Shown here: positions 8,389 to 17,131 of the stretch, piece after piece
Position numbering within the stretch: the stretch's first letter is position 1
How the letters are laid out: each line of letters opens with the position of its first letter
Origin: an uncultured Dorea sp.
Lineage (GTDB): Bacteria; Bacillota; Clostridia; Lachnospirales; Lachnospiraceae
Assembly (NCBI GenBank): GCA_910578455.1
Contig: CAJTQA010000012.1
Coordinates: 1 to 64,000 of the forward strand
Direction of reading: 5' to 3'
DNA length: 64,000 bases
Translations under genes and position numbers: made by a program
Notes under the pieces: model-generated
Seen by the model: the letters and a program-made list of their open reading frames with translations, nothing else
Database searches by the model: none
Told to the model about the DNA's origin: nothing

Positions 8389-9237
8389 ATGCCGGGAACT
8401 TTATATCTTTGTGCTACGCCTATCGGCAATCTGGAGGACATGACTTTCCGATGTGTTCGTATATTAAAGGAAGTGAGCCTGATTGCGGCGGAGGATACCC
8501 GGGGCAGCATTAAGCTGCTGAACCATTTTGGGATAAAGACTCCTATGACAAGCTATCATGAATATAACCGGATTGAAAAGGGGCGGAAACTTGTGGAACG
8601 GCTGCTCGGCGGGGAGGACGTTGCGCTTATTACGGATGCGGGGATGCCCGGCATCTCGGATCCGGGGGAGGAGCTTGTGCGGATGTGCCATGAATCAGGG
8701 ATTGCAGTGACGGCAGTTCCGGGGGCGTCGGCATGTATTACGGCGCTGGCGGTTTCCGGGCTTCCCACAAGGAGGTTTGCTTTTGAGGCGTTTCTTCCGG
8801 CAGATAAGAAGGAGCGGCAGAAGGTGCTCGGGGCATTGCCCCAGGAGACCCGCACGATAATACTGTACGAAGCGCCCCACAGGCTGGTGCGTACTCTGGA
8901 GATGCTGCTTGAGGCTCTTGGGAACCGGAAGGCGGCGGTGTGCCGGGAACTCACAAAAAAGCATGAGAGCATTTTCAATACCTGTATAGAAGACGCGCTT
9001 TGCTACTACAGGGAAAATGAGCCGAGGGGCGAGTGCGTGATCGTGGTCGAGGGAAAAAGCTTTGGGCAGATCCAAAAGGAAGAGCAGGCGCAGTGGGAAG
9101 ATGTGACAGTGGAGGAGCATATGGAGCTGTACCTGAAGAAGGGATTCTCAAAAAAAGATGCCATGAAACAGGTAGCAAAAGACAGGGGAGTCGGGAAAAG
9201 AGAAATCTATCAGGCGCTGATTGGTCAACTTGTATAA
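8389..9237 (+). CDS. rsmI: 16S rRNA (cytidine(1402)-2'-O)-methyltransferase
   Basis: A 282-residue tetrapyrrole-methylase-fold enzyme that methylates the 2'-OH of C1402 in the ribosomal decoding centre. Family markers are the N-terminal LCATPIGNLEDMTFR, the AAEDTR and MTSYHEYNR motifs, LITDAGMPGISDPGEEL for SAM binding, and the LPTRRFAFEAFLPA block. The C-terminal helical segment KKGFSKKDAMKQVAKDRG is the usual RsmI tail. The start has a good GAGAGGGGAAGG region. It ends the yaaO-to-rsmI cluster; no terminator with a T run is evident after it. Confidence 0.95.
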   Translation: MPGTLYLCATPIGNLEDMTFRCVRILKEVSLIAAEDTRGSIKLLNHFGIKTPMTSYHEYNRIEKGRKLVERLLGGEDVALITDAGMPGISDPGEELVRMCHESGIAVTAVPGASACITALAVSGLPTRRFAFEAFLPADKKERQKVLGALPQETRTIILYEAPHRLVRTLEMLLEALGNRKAAVCRELTKKHESIFNTCIEDALCYYRENEPRGECVIVVEGKSFGQIQKEEQAQWEDVTVEEHMELYLKKGFSKKDAMKQVAKDRGVGKREIYQALIGQLV

Positions 9238-9244
9238 AAACCTA

Positions 9245-9272
9245 TTGAAAAATTGTTCAACTTGAGTATACC
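9245..9272 (+). promoter_or_regulatory. Candidate promoter and dyad upstream of the sugar ABC ATPase
   Basis: TTGAAA (9245-9250), 16 bases and TATACC (9267-9272) could form a promoter for the gene at 9381. The -35 region is part of an imperfect palindrome TTGAAAAATTGTTCAA (9245-9260), a plausible operator. The long leader to 9380 carries no recognised riboswitch. Confidence 0.35.
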
Positions 9273-9380
9273 CATTTGCGGTCTTTTTCTATATACTCTT
9301 TATCAGAAACGAAACATATTTATGAAAATATGTCGTTATGCATTGCAAGCGATTAGAGAGAGATCAGGAGGAAGATTAAA

Positions 9381-10493
9381 ATGGCAAGTTTATCTTTACA
9401 GCACATTAACAAGACATATCCTAACGGATACGTAGCAGTTAAGGACTTCAACCTTGAGATTGAAGACAAAGAATTCATCATTTTCGTAGGACCTTCAGGA
9501 TGCGGTAAATCTACAACACTCCGTATGGTAGCTGGATTGGAAGAGATTTCTGCCGGCGAGCTTTATATCGGCGACAAGCTGGTGAATGACGTAGAGCCGA
9601 AGGACAGAGATATCGCGATGGTATTCCAGAACTATGCTCTGTATCCGCATATGACAGTATATGATAACATGGCATTTGGCCTTAAGTTAAGAAAAGTGCC
9701 GAAAGATGAGATTGATAAGATGGTTCGCGAGGCGGCTAAGATCCTTGACCTTGAGGCTCTGCTTGAGCGTAAGCCGAAAGCTCTTTCCGGTGGTCAGAGA
9801 CAGCGTGTTGCCATGGGACGTGCAATTGTCCGTAATCCTAAGGTATTCCTTATGGATGAGCCTCTTTCCAACCTGGACGCTAAGCTCCGCGGACAGATGC
9901 GTATTGAGATTTCCAAGCTTCATCAGAGACTTGGCACGACCATCATCTATGTAACGCATGACCAGACAGAGGCTATGACGCTTGGTACAAGAATCGTAGT
10001 TATGAATGCCGGTATCGTTCAGCAGGTGGATACTCCTCAGGTACTTTACGATGCACCGTGCAATCTGTTCGTTGCAGGATTCATCGGATCGCCTCAGATG
10101 AACTTTGTTGACGCAGTATGCAAGGTAAAAGGCAGCGACGTATATCTTCAGGCAGGCCCTTCCGAGATTAAGCTTTCCGCAGAAAAAGCGAAAAAGCTTA
10201 TCGACGGCGGTTATGACGGAAAGACGGTTGTTCTTGGTATTCGTCCGGAAGACGTACATGATGAGCCGGACTTCCTTGCAAAGTCTCCTGAGACTGTTAT
10301 CGAAGCTAAGATCCGTGTATATGAGATGCTTGGTGCGGAAGTATTCTTATACTTCGACTATGAAGGCGCTAACATGACAGCTAGAGTAGAGCCTAACACA
10401 AAGGCAAGGACAGGCGATACTGTTAAGTTTGCTCTGGACGCATCCAAGATTCACGTATTTGACAAAGAGACAGAAGTAGCGATTACAAATTAG
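9381..10493 (+). CDS. MsmK/UgpC/MalK-type sugar ABC transporter ATP-binding protein
   Basis: A 370-residue ATPase of the carbohydrate-uptake type I group. It shows Walker A GPSGCGKST, the Q-loop VFQNYALYPHMTV, signature LSGGQRQRVAMGRA, Walker B VFLMDEPLSNLDAKLR and the switch histidine in VTHDQTEAM. A C-terminal OB-fold regulatory domain of about 130 residues follows (LGIRPEDVH). No permease or binding protein is adjacent, which fits a shared MsmK-type ATPase serving several sugar transporters. Its codon choice looks biased to pyrimidine-ending codons unlike the G+C-rich third positions of its neighbours, suggesting high expression. AGGAGG precedes the ATG, and a strong terminator follows. 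Confidence 0.95.
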   Translation: MASLSLQHINKTYPNGYVAVKDFNLEIEDKEFIIFVGPSGCGKSTTLRMVAGLEEISAGELYIGDKLVNDVEPKDRDIAMVFQNYALYPHMTVYDNMAFGLKLRKVPKDEIDKMVREAAKILDLEALLERKPKALSGGQRQRVAMGRAIVRNPKVFLMDEPLSNLDAKLRGQMRIEISKLHQRLGTTIIYVTHDQTEAMTLGTRIVVMNAGIVQQVDTPQVLYDAPCNLFVAGFIGSPQMNFVDAVCKVKGSDVYLQAGPSEIKLSAEKAKKLIDGGYDGKTVVLGIRPEDVHDEPDFLAKSPETVIEAKIRVYEMLGAEVFLYFDYEGANMTARVEPNTKARTGDTVKFALDASKIHVFDKETEVAITN

Positions 10494-10510
10494 TCTTTAA
10501 TAAAGATGGC

Positions 10511-10545
10511 AAAGACCGGTTTCTGAAACAGGAACCGGTCTTTTT
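10511..10545 (+). terminator. Intrinsic terminator after the sugar ABC ATPase
   Basis: The arm AAAGACCGGTTTC (10511-10523) pairs with GGAACCGGTCTTT (10531-10543) around a short A-rich loop and runs into a T tract. Confidence 0.88.
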
Positions 10546-10615
10546 ATCATCAGTTCTTCCTTGTCAAGAGTGAAGGGTGTATGGTAGAATAATGAGATTA
10601 AAGGAGGTGTTCAGC

Positions 10616-11707
10616 TTGCTGTCAAATCAGATTTTGCATAAGACCGTGCAGGACATCAAACAGATTACGGGGTTTGAATGCGCGGTATGGAATATGAGAG
10701 GAACTTGCCTGGTCATGACCAATGAGCGGATGATCGGGTTTGAAAAAGAGGTGGCGGCTTTTATTGCGGAGGCAAAGATGAACCGGACGAGGGTTAAGGA
10801 GGATGTCAGCCTGTTTCTCGTGTGCGACGACGGCGACCCTATCTATATCCTGGCGCTCAGCGGAAAAGGAAGAGAAATATCCATGGCGGGAAGCATGGGC
10901 GCAAGCCAGCTCGCCAATCTGGTATTTGTCTACAAGGAGAAAATGGATAAAAACCGTTTTATACAGAATCTTATCCTGGATAATATGCTGCTGGTTGATG
11001 TCTATAATCAGGCGAAGAAGATGAAAATCCCGGTAGACTTAAGGCGGGCAGTCTTTTTGGTGGAGGCAAAAAATGAAGGTGAAAACCTGATACAGGACAC
11101 TCTTAAGGGGCTGTATGCTACAGGAACGAGAGATTTTGTCACAGCGGTTGATGAAAAACATGTAATCCTGGTAAAAGCGATAGAAAAGACAGAGAGCTAT
11201 GCCGACCTTGAAAAAACTGCCAGAGTTATCGCGGATACACTGAACATGGAGGCCATGGTCAGCGTGCGCGTGTCTTACGGAACCATTGTCGAGGAGCTCA
11301 AGGATGTGTCAAAGTCATATAAAGAGGCGGACATGGCGCTGGAGGTAGGCAGGGTCTTCTATGAAGAAAAGACAATCCTTGCATACAACGAATTGGGGAT
11401 TGGCCGGCTGATCCACCAGCTTCCGGAATCTCTGTGCCAGATGTTCCTGCGCGAGGTTTTCGACGGGGATGTGGAAGGAATGTTTGATGATGAAGAACTT
11501 CAGACAGTGTTTACGTTTTTTGATAACAACCTGAATATATCGGAGACAGCAAGGCAGCTTTACATCCACCGCAATACTTTGGTGTACCGGCTGGAAAAAA
11601 TCCAAAAGCGGACGGGGCTTGACGTCAGGGTATTTGACGATGCACTGACATTTAAGATAGCCATGATGGTTGCGGACCATATGCGGTCTGTGAGAGAAAA
11701 TGTTTAA
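10616..11707 (+). CDS. PucR/CdaR-type helix-turn-helix transcriptional regulator
   Basis: About 363 residues. I choose TTG at 10616 because AAGGAGGTG (10601-10609) sits six bases upstream; the longer frame from GTG 10577 has no ribosome site. The N-terminus (ILHKTVQDIKQITGFECAVW) looks like a diacid-recognition-type sensory domain, the middle (RRAVFLVEAKNE onwards) like a GGDEF-like CdaR domain. The end is the PucR C-terminal helix-turn-helix: LQTVFTFFDNNLNISETARQ, then LYIHRNTLVYRLEKIQKRTG. Such proteins regulate sugar-acid, purine or amino-acid catabolism. Its target may be the ATPase upstream or the hydratase downstream, but nothing in the sequence proves this. Confidence 0.88.
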   Translation: MLSNQILHKTVQDIKQITGFECAVWNMRGTCLVMTNERMIGFEKEVAAFIAEAKMNRTRVKEDVSLFLVCDDGDPIYILALSGKGREISMAGSMGASQLANLVFVYKEKMDKNRFIQNLILDNMLLVDVYNQAKKMKIPVDLRRAVFLVEAKNEGENLIQDTLKGLYATGTRDFVTAVDEKHVILVKAIEKTESYADLEKTARVIADTLNMEAMVSVRVSYGTIVEELKDVSKSYKEADMALEVGRVFYEEKTILAYNELGIGRLIHQLPESLCQMFLREVFDGDVEGMFDDEELQTVFTFFDNNLNISETARQLYIHRNTLVYRLEKIQKRTGLDVRVFDDALTFKIAMMVADHMRSVRENV

Positions 11708-11752
11708 TAAGCGGCGGAGAATCCGGTTTGGGGGTTTTCCGCTGCTATGCTA

Positions 11753-11780
11753 TTGTAATATAAAGAAAATGTGATAAAAT
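11753..11780 (+). promoter_or_regulatory. Candidate promoter of the hydratase gene
   Basis: TTGTAA (11753-11758), 16 bases and TAAAAT (11775-11780) lie about 60 bases before the ATG at 11840. A GC-rich hairpin just upstream (about 11711-11746) may end the regulator transcript. Confidence 0.45.
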
Positions 11781-11839
11781 GGGTGATGTAAAAAGAAGAG
11801 ATAACATAAGACGTAAAAAGACAGGAGGAATTAAGTAAC

Positions 11840-14119
11840 ATGGTAAAGCTTTATGATAAAGGCGTATATCTGATAAACGGAACGGAGATTGCAGAATCTT
11901 CGGAGGAAGTGAAAGCGAAGACAGGACAGGATTGGCCTGAGGGAGAGGCGGCGAAACAGACAATCGGCTACCGCATTTTAAAAGAACATAATACTTCAGG
12001 AAATATGGACAGGCTCCAGATTAAGTTTGATAAATTAACTTCCCACGATATTACATTCGTGGGCATCATCCAGACGGCAAGGGCGTCAGGGCTTGAGAAA
12101 TTCCCCATTCCCTATGTGCTTACCAACTGCCACAATTCCCTGTGCGCTGTAGGCGGCACAATCAATGAGGACGATCACATGTTTGGGCTTAGCTGCGCGA
12201 AAAAATACGGCGGTGTCTATGTTCCGCCTCATCAGGCGGTGATCCACCAGTTTGCAAGGGAGATGCTTGCGGGCGGCGGCAGGATGATCCTCGGCTCGGA
12301 CAGCCATACCCGGTACGGCGCTCTTGGAACAATGGCTATGGGCGAGGGCGGGCCGGAGCTTGTAAAACAGCTCTTAAACAAGACATATGATATCAAGATG
12401 CCAGGCGTAGTAGCAATCTATCTGGACGGTGAACCTATGAAAGGGGTAGGCCCTCAGGACGTGGCGCTTGCCATTATTGGGGCGACATTCGCAAACGGTT
12501 ATGTGAATAACAAGGTGATGGAATTCGTAGGGCCGGGTGTTGACAAGCTGAGCGCGGATTTCCGTATCGGCATTGATGTGATGACCACGGAGACTACGTG
12601 CCTGTCCTCTATCTGGAAGACAGATGATACGATCAAAGAATTCTATGAGATTCACAAGAGGCCGGAAGATTATAAGGAATTGAACCCGGGAGCAGTGGCT
12701 TACTATGACGGCATGGTATATGTGAACCTGAGCGAGGTGAAGCCCATGATCGCGATGCCGTTCCACCCGTCCAATGTCTATACCATCGATGAGGTAAACG
12801 AAAATCTTGCGGACATTCTCCGGGATGTTGAGAAGAAAGCGCTTGTCAGCCTTGACGGCGCGGTGGATTATTCTCTGCAGGGCAAGATACGTGACGGAAG
12901 GCTCTATGTTGACCAGGGGCTTATCGCGGGCTGTGCAGGCGGCGGCTTTGAGAATATATGCGCGGCAGCGGACATTATAAAGGGGCGCTATATCGGTGCA
13001 GACGAATTTACCTTCAGCGTATATCCGGCGAGCACGCCGATATATATGGAGCTTGTGAAAAACGGTGCGGTTGCAGACCTGATGGAGGCAGGAACCATTG
13101 TGAAGACGGCATTCTGCGGTCCGTGTTTCGGCGCGGGAGACACGCCGGCGAACAATGCGTTTTCCATCCGGCACTCGACAAGGAACTTCCCGAACCGGGA
13201 GGGCTCGAAACTCCAGAACGGGCAGATTTCTTCCGTTGCCCTTATGGATGCCCGCTCCATTGCGGCGACGGCGGCGAACAAGGGATTCCTCACTCCGGCG
13301 ACGGCGATAGATGTGGAGTACACCGGAAAGAAGTATCATTTTGACGAAAAAATATATGCAAACCGCGTATTTGACAGCCATGGCGCGGCAGACCCGTCCG
13401 TGGAGATTAAGTTCGGCCCGAACATCAAGGACTGGCCGGCGATGCCTTCCCTGCCGGAAAATCTCCTGCTGAAGGTAGTATCGGAGATTCATGATCCGGT
13501 TACGACGACGGACGAGCTGATCCCTTCCGGCGAGACATCCTCTTACCGTTCAAATCCGCTGGGGCTTTCGGAGTTTGCGCTGTCAAGAAAAGACCCGGCG
13601 TATGTGGGAAGGGCGAAGGAAGTTCAGAAAGCCCAGAAGGCCATCGAGGCAGAGCAGTGCCCGGCAGAGGCTTTCGAGGAATTAAAGCCGGTGATCGGGA
13701 AGATTACAGAAACTTATACGGAGATAGACCGGACAAACCTTGGCATCGGCAGCACCATTTTCGCGGTGAAACCGGGAGACGGCTCGGCGAGGGAGCAGGC
13801 GGCGTCCTGCCAGAAAGTGCTCGGCGGCTGGGCGAATATTGCCAATGAATATGCCACAAAGCGTTACCGCTCCAATCTGATCAACTGGGGCATGCTACCG
13901 TTTATTACAGAGGAGGAGCACACGGCGCTCAGCTTTAAGAACGGCGACTATATCTTTGTGCCGGAAATCCGGAAAGCAGTTGAAGAAAAAGCGGCAGAGA
14001 TTAAGGCTTACGTGGTCGGGGATTCTCTGAAGGAGATTATGCTGAAGCTTGGGGATATGACTGATGCGGAGCGGGAGATTATCCTGAAGGGATGCCTCAT
14101 CAATTATTATCGAGGATAA
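11840..14119 (+). CDS. Aconitase-family hydratase (YbhJ-like), substrate unknown
   Basis: A 759-residue aconitase-superfamily protein. The active-site loop is SDSHTRYGALGTMAMGEGG. Likely [4Fe-4S] cysteines are C365 (AGCAGGG) and C426/C429 (FCGPCFGAGD). The swivelling C-terminal domain contains NRVFDSHGAADPS and the helix-rich end IKAYVVGDSLKEIMLKLGD. Overall it matches the group annotated only as hydratase, related to E. coli YbhJ, rather than canonical citrate-cycle AcnA/AcnB or the LeuC subunit. It probably dehydrates and rehydrates a small hydroxy-acid. A strong AGGAGG precedes the start. It stands alone between the regulator and the nucleoside transporter. Confidence 0.9.
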   Translation: MVKLYDKGVYLINGTEIAESSEEVKAKTGQDWPEGEAAKQTIGYRILKEHNTSGNMDRLQIKFDKLTSHDITFVGIIQTARASGLEKFPIPYVLTNCHNSLCAVGGTINEDDHMFGLSCAKKYGGVYVPPHQAVIHQFAREMLAGGGRMILGSDSHTRYGALGTMAMGEGGPELVKQLLNKTYDIKMPGVVAIYLDGEPMKGVGPQDVALAIIGATFANGYVNNKVMEFVGPGVDKLSADFRIGIDVMTTETTCLSSIWKTDDTIKEFYEIHKRPEDYKELNPGAVAYYDGMVYVNLSEVKPMIAMPFHPSNVYTIDEVNENLADILRDVEKKALVSLDGAVDYSLQGKIRDGRLYVDQGLIAGCAGGGFENICAAADIIKGRYIGADEFTFSVYPASTPIYMELVKNGAVADLMEAGTIVKTAFCGPCFGAGDTPANNAFSIRHSTRNFPNREGSKLQNGQISSVALMDARSIAATAANKGFLTPATAIDVEYTGKKYHFDEKIYANRVFDSHGAADPSVEIKFGPNIKDWPAMPSLPENLLLKVVSEIHDPVTTTDELIPSGETSSYRSNPLGLSEFALSRKDPAYVGRAKEVQKAQKAIEAEQCPAEAFEELKPVIGKITETYTEIDRTNLGIGSTIFAVKPGDGSAREQAASCQKVLGGWANIANEYATKRYRSNLINWGMLPFITEEEHTALSFKNGDYIFVPEIRKAVEEKAAEIKAYVVGDSLKEIMLKLGDMTDAEREIILKGCLINYYRG

Positions 14120-14295
14120 AGAAAAGGAATTAAATATATGGCATATTGCATAAAAACACAGGTAAAAATCTGTGAAAAGATACAAAAGATGCAAAAAATG
14201 CATAAAAAAAGCTATCTTTATTGCGAGTTATATGTCATAATTTAATATATAGCATCAAGGTTAAAACACAAAAGATCATTAGAGGAGGACGATTT

Positions 14296-15489
14296 ATGAA
14301 AAAGAAAATAATCGCAGCATTACTTGCAGGCGCAATGGTATTTTCACTTGCTGCATGCGGAGGTTCCGGGGGTTCCGGCGACTCAGGAGATTCCGGAGAC
14401 GGAGGGGATGACAAAAAGGCAGATATGAAGATTGCCATGGTCACAGACTCCGGCGACATCACAGACCAGAGCTTTAACCAGACGACATATGAGACTTGTA
14501 AAGCATGGAGCGAGGAGAACGGCGTTGAGTTTAACTACTACAAGCCCGAGAGCGACTCCGATGAGGCAAGGAACGCCAGCGTAGACCAGGCGGTTGCAGA
14601 CGGGGCAAATGTAGTCACATTGCCGGGATATATGTTCGCGGCAACGATCGTAGCGCAGTCCGAGCTGTATCCGGACGTTAAGTTTGTAGCGCTTGACGTA
14701 GGAGCAGGGGATCTCTGTGAGAAAGGCGTAGGCGAGGGCTATGATTATAACCCGGACAATTATGACGTGACAGAGTACTACAATACAGAAAATGTATACT
14801 GCTGTACTTATCAGGAAGAGCTTTCCGGCTATATGGCAGGCTACGCGGCAGTTAAGTTAGGCTATAAGCACCTTGGATTCCTGGGCGGCATGAGCGTTCC
14901 GGCGGTTACCCGTTTTGGATACGGATATCTGCAGGGAATTGATGCGGCGGCAGAGGAGCTTAAGATCACGGATCAGATTGAAGTTGAGTATGTATGCGGC
15001 GGACAGTTCTACGGCGACGCAGATATTACAGCTTACATGGATACATGGTACAGCTCCAAGGGCGTTGAGGTTGTCTTTGCATGCGGCGGCGGTATCTACA
15101 CATCTGCGGTAGAGGCGGCGAAAAAGACAGGCGGCAAGGTTATCGGCGTTGACTCTGACCAGTCACCGATTATCGGGGAAGACATTACGGTAACTTCTGC
15201 TATGAAGGGCCTTGCGGCAACAGTTAATACGATGCTTACAGACATCAAGGACGGGAAATGGGACGAGCATAAAGGAAAGATTGACAACCTTGGCTTAGTA
15301 TCTGAGAATCCTGAGGAAAATTACGTTCAGCTTCCGCTGGAGACGACTCAGTGGGCAGACGGGTTCTCACAGGATGATTACAAAGCGCTTGTAAAAGCAA
15401 TGTTCTCAGGTGAGGTAAAGGTTTCCAACGATATTACGGCTATGCCGAAGACAAAAGTAAAAGCAAATGACTATGGCAGCATTAAGTAA
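14296..15489 (+). CDS. BMP-family nucleoside-binding lipoprotein of an ABC transporter
   Basis: A 397-residue PnrA/BmpA-type substrate-binding lipoprotein. The start is ATG 14296, just after AGAGGAGG; an upstream in-frame GTG/ATG extension would spoil the signal peptide. The lipobox LAAC places the lipid-modified cysteine at residue 21, followed by a Gly/Ser/Asp-rich linker. Periplasmic-binding-fold landmarks are MVTDSGDITDQSFNQTTYE, VTLPGYMF, ELSGYMAGYAAV, GFLGGMSVPAV and VFACGGGIY. It captures nucleosides outside the membrane for the ATPase and permeases that follow. The 175 bases before it are AT-rich and hold no recognised riboswitch; TTGCGA (14221) with TAATAT (14243) may be its promoter. 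Confidence 0.95.
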   Translation: MKKKIIAALLAGAMVFSLAACGGSGGSGDSGDSGDGGDDKKADMKIAMVTDSGDITDQSFNQTTYETCKAWSEENGVEFNYYKPESDSDEARNASVDQAVADGANVVTLPGYMFAATIVAQSELYPDVKFVALDVGAGDLCEKGVGEGYDYNPDNYDVTEYYNTENVYCCTYQEELSGYMAGYAAVKLGYKHLGFLGGMSVPAVTRFGYGYLQGIDAAAEELKITDQIEVEYVCGGQFYGDADITAYMDTWYSSKGVEVVFACGGGIYTSAVEAAKKTGGKVIGVDSDQSPIIGEDITVTSAMKGLAATVNTMLTDIKDGKWDEHKGKIDNLGLVSENPEENYVQLPLETTQWADGFSQDDYKALVKAMFSGEVKVSNDITAMPKTKVKANDYGSIK

Positions 15490-15507
15490 GTGACAGGTTT
15501 AAGCGGC

Positions 15508-15541
15508 AAAGGAGTAGGTTCATATGCCTGCTCCTTTTCTT
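15508..15541 (+). terminator. Hairpin terminator between binding protein and ATPase
   Basis: AAAGGAGTAGG (15508-15518) pairs with CCTGCTCCTTT (15527-15537) with one G-U pair, followed by TTTTCTT. As often in ABC operons, a leaky terminator here would give more lipoprotein than membrane components. Confidence 0.8.
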
Positions 15542-15583
15542 AATATAGAGGCTTAAATACAGGATGAAGGAGGGAAGTAAAGG

Positions 15584-17131
15584 ATGGATAAGCAGGCGTA
15601 TGCGATTGAGATGTTGAATATCACCAAGAGATTTCCGGGCATCATTGCAAACGACAACATCACACTGCAGTTAAAAAAAGGCGAGATCCATGCATTGCTG
15701 GGAGAGAATGGAGCAGGGAAGTCAACGCTTATGAGCGTGCTTTTCGGGCTGTACCAGCCGGAGGAGGGCGAGATTCACAAGGACGGAAAGAAAGTGGAGA
15801 TCAACAATCCTAATGATGCGAATGATCTGGGAATCGGGATGGTCCATCAGCATTTTAAGCTGGTGGAATGTTTCAGCGTCCTTGATAACATTATCTTGGG
15901 CGTGGAGACGACAAAGGGCGGATTTCTCCAGAAGGATGAGGCGAGGAAGAAAGTGGTTGCGCTTTCTGAAAAGTATGGGCTGTTCGTGGATCCGGATGCA
16001 CTGATTGAAGATATTACGGTAGGCATGCAGCAGAGGACGGAGATACTTAAGATGCTCTACCGGGACAATGAGATCCTTATCTTTGACGAGCCGACGGCGG
16101 TGCTGACGCCTCAGGAGATAAAAGAGCTGATGGAGATTATGAAAAATCTGGCAGCGGAGGGCAAGAGCATACTGTTCATCACCCATAAGCTGGCAGAGAT
16201 CATGCAGGCGGCAGACCGGTGCAGCGTGCTGAGGAAAGGAAAATATATCGGAACCGTCGATGTCAAAGATACGACGCCGGAAAAGCTTTCGGCGATGATG
16301 GTAGGCCGGGATGTCAACTTTGTGGTGGAGAAAAAAGACGCCGAGCCGGGAGAAGTAGTGCTTGACATCCAGGGAATGACAGTTGCGTCTAAGCATCATA
16401 AGAAGAATGCGGTCAACAATGTGTCCCTGCAAGTCCACAGGGGAGAGATTGTCTGCATTGCCGGGATAGACGGAAACGGGCAGACGGAGTTCGTGTACGG
16501 GCTTTCGGGATTGGAGCCCTTAAGCAGCGGAACAATCACGATGAACGGCGCGGACATTACACATATGCCGATACGCAAGCGCCTGACAGCGGGCATGAGC
16601 CATATTCCGGAGGACAGGCATAAACACGGACTTGTGCTGGATTATTCGCTGGAGGACAATATTGTCCTGCAAAGGTATTTTGAACCGCAGTTTACCAACG
16701 GCGCGGGATTCCTGAAGAGAAAGGAAATCCGGGAGTATGCAAACCGGCTGATCGAACAGTATGACGTGCGCTCCGGGCAGGGAGCTGTCACGAAAGCACG
16801 TTCCATGTCGGGGGGCAATCAGCAGAAAGCGATTATTGCCAGGGAGATAGACAAGAATCCGGAGCTTCTGATAGCGGTACAGCCGACAAGGGGGCTGGAC
16901 GTGGGAGCGATCGAATATATACATAAACAGCTTGTGGCTCAGAGAGATGCGGGGAAAGGAGTCCTGCTCATAAGCCTGGAGCTTGACGAAGTTATGAATG
17001 TTTCCGACAGGATCCTTGTCATGTATGAGGGTGAGATAGTGGGAGAATTTGACCCGAAGGAAGTCACGGTGGAGGAGCTGGGGCTTTACATGGCAGGTTC
17101 TAAGAGAAAGGAGGCAGCGGCGAATGAATAA
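15584..17131 (+). CDS. Nucleoside ABC transporter ATP-binding protein (two-domain, YufO-like)
   Basis: A 515-residue duplicated ATPase. The first domain has Walker A GENGAGKST, the Q-loop MVHQHFKLV and Walker B LIFDEPTAVLTPQE. The second domain has the looser GIDGNGQTEFVYGL in the Walker A position, the signature SGGNQQKAIIARE and Walker B LIAVQPTRGLDVGA. This asymmetric pattern is characteristic of the simple sugar/nucleoside (CUT2-like) family, where one site is degenerate. It energises import by the lipoprotein and the two permeases. It overlaps the first permease gene by eight bases. Confidence 0.95.
   Translation: MDKQAYAIEMLNITKRFPGIIANDNITLQLKKGEIHALLGENGAGKSTLMSVLFGLYQPEEGEIHKDGKKVEINNPNDANDLGIGMVHQHFKLVECFSVLDNIILGVETTKGGFLQKDEARKKVVALSEKYGLFVDPDALIEDITVGMQQRTEILKMLYRDNEILIFDEPTAVLTPQEIKELMEIMKNLAAEGKSILFITHKLAEIMQAADRCSVLRKGKYIGTVDVKDTTPEKLSAMMVGRDVNFVVEKKDAEPGEVVLDIQGMTVASKHHKKNAVNNVSLQVHRGEIVCIAGIDGNGQTEFVYGLSGLEPLSSGTITMNGADITHMPIRKRLTAGMSHIPEDRHKHGLVLDYSLEDNIVLQRYFEPQFTNGAGFLKRKEIREYANRLIEQYDVRSGQGAVTKARSMSGGNQQKAIIAREIDKNPELLIAVQPTRGLDVGAIEYIHKQLVAQRDAGKGVLLISLELDEVMNVSDRILVMYEGEIVGEFDPKEVTVEELGLYMAGSKRKEAAANE

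Noticed and set aside
12374..13492. 372-codon open frame on the - strand
   Set aside because: Lies wholly opposite the aconitase-family gene, whose coding evidence is decisive; composition is typical of antisense shadow.
14120..14295. Possible purine riboswitch ahead of the nucleoside-binding lipoprotein
   Set aside because: The AT-rich leader has no three-way-junction core or conserved loop sequences of that aptamer.
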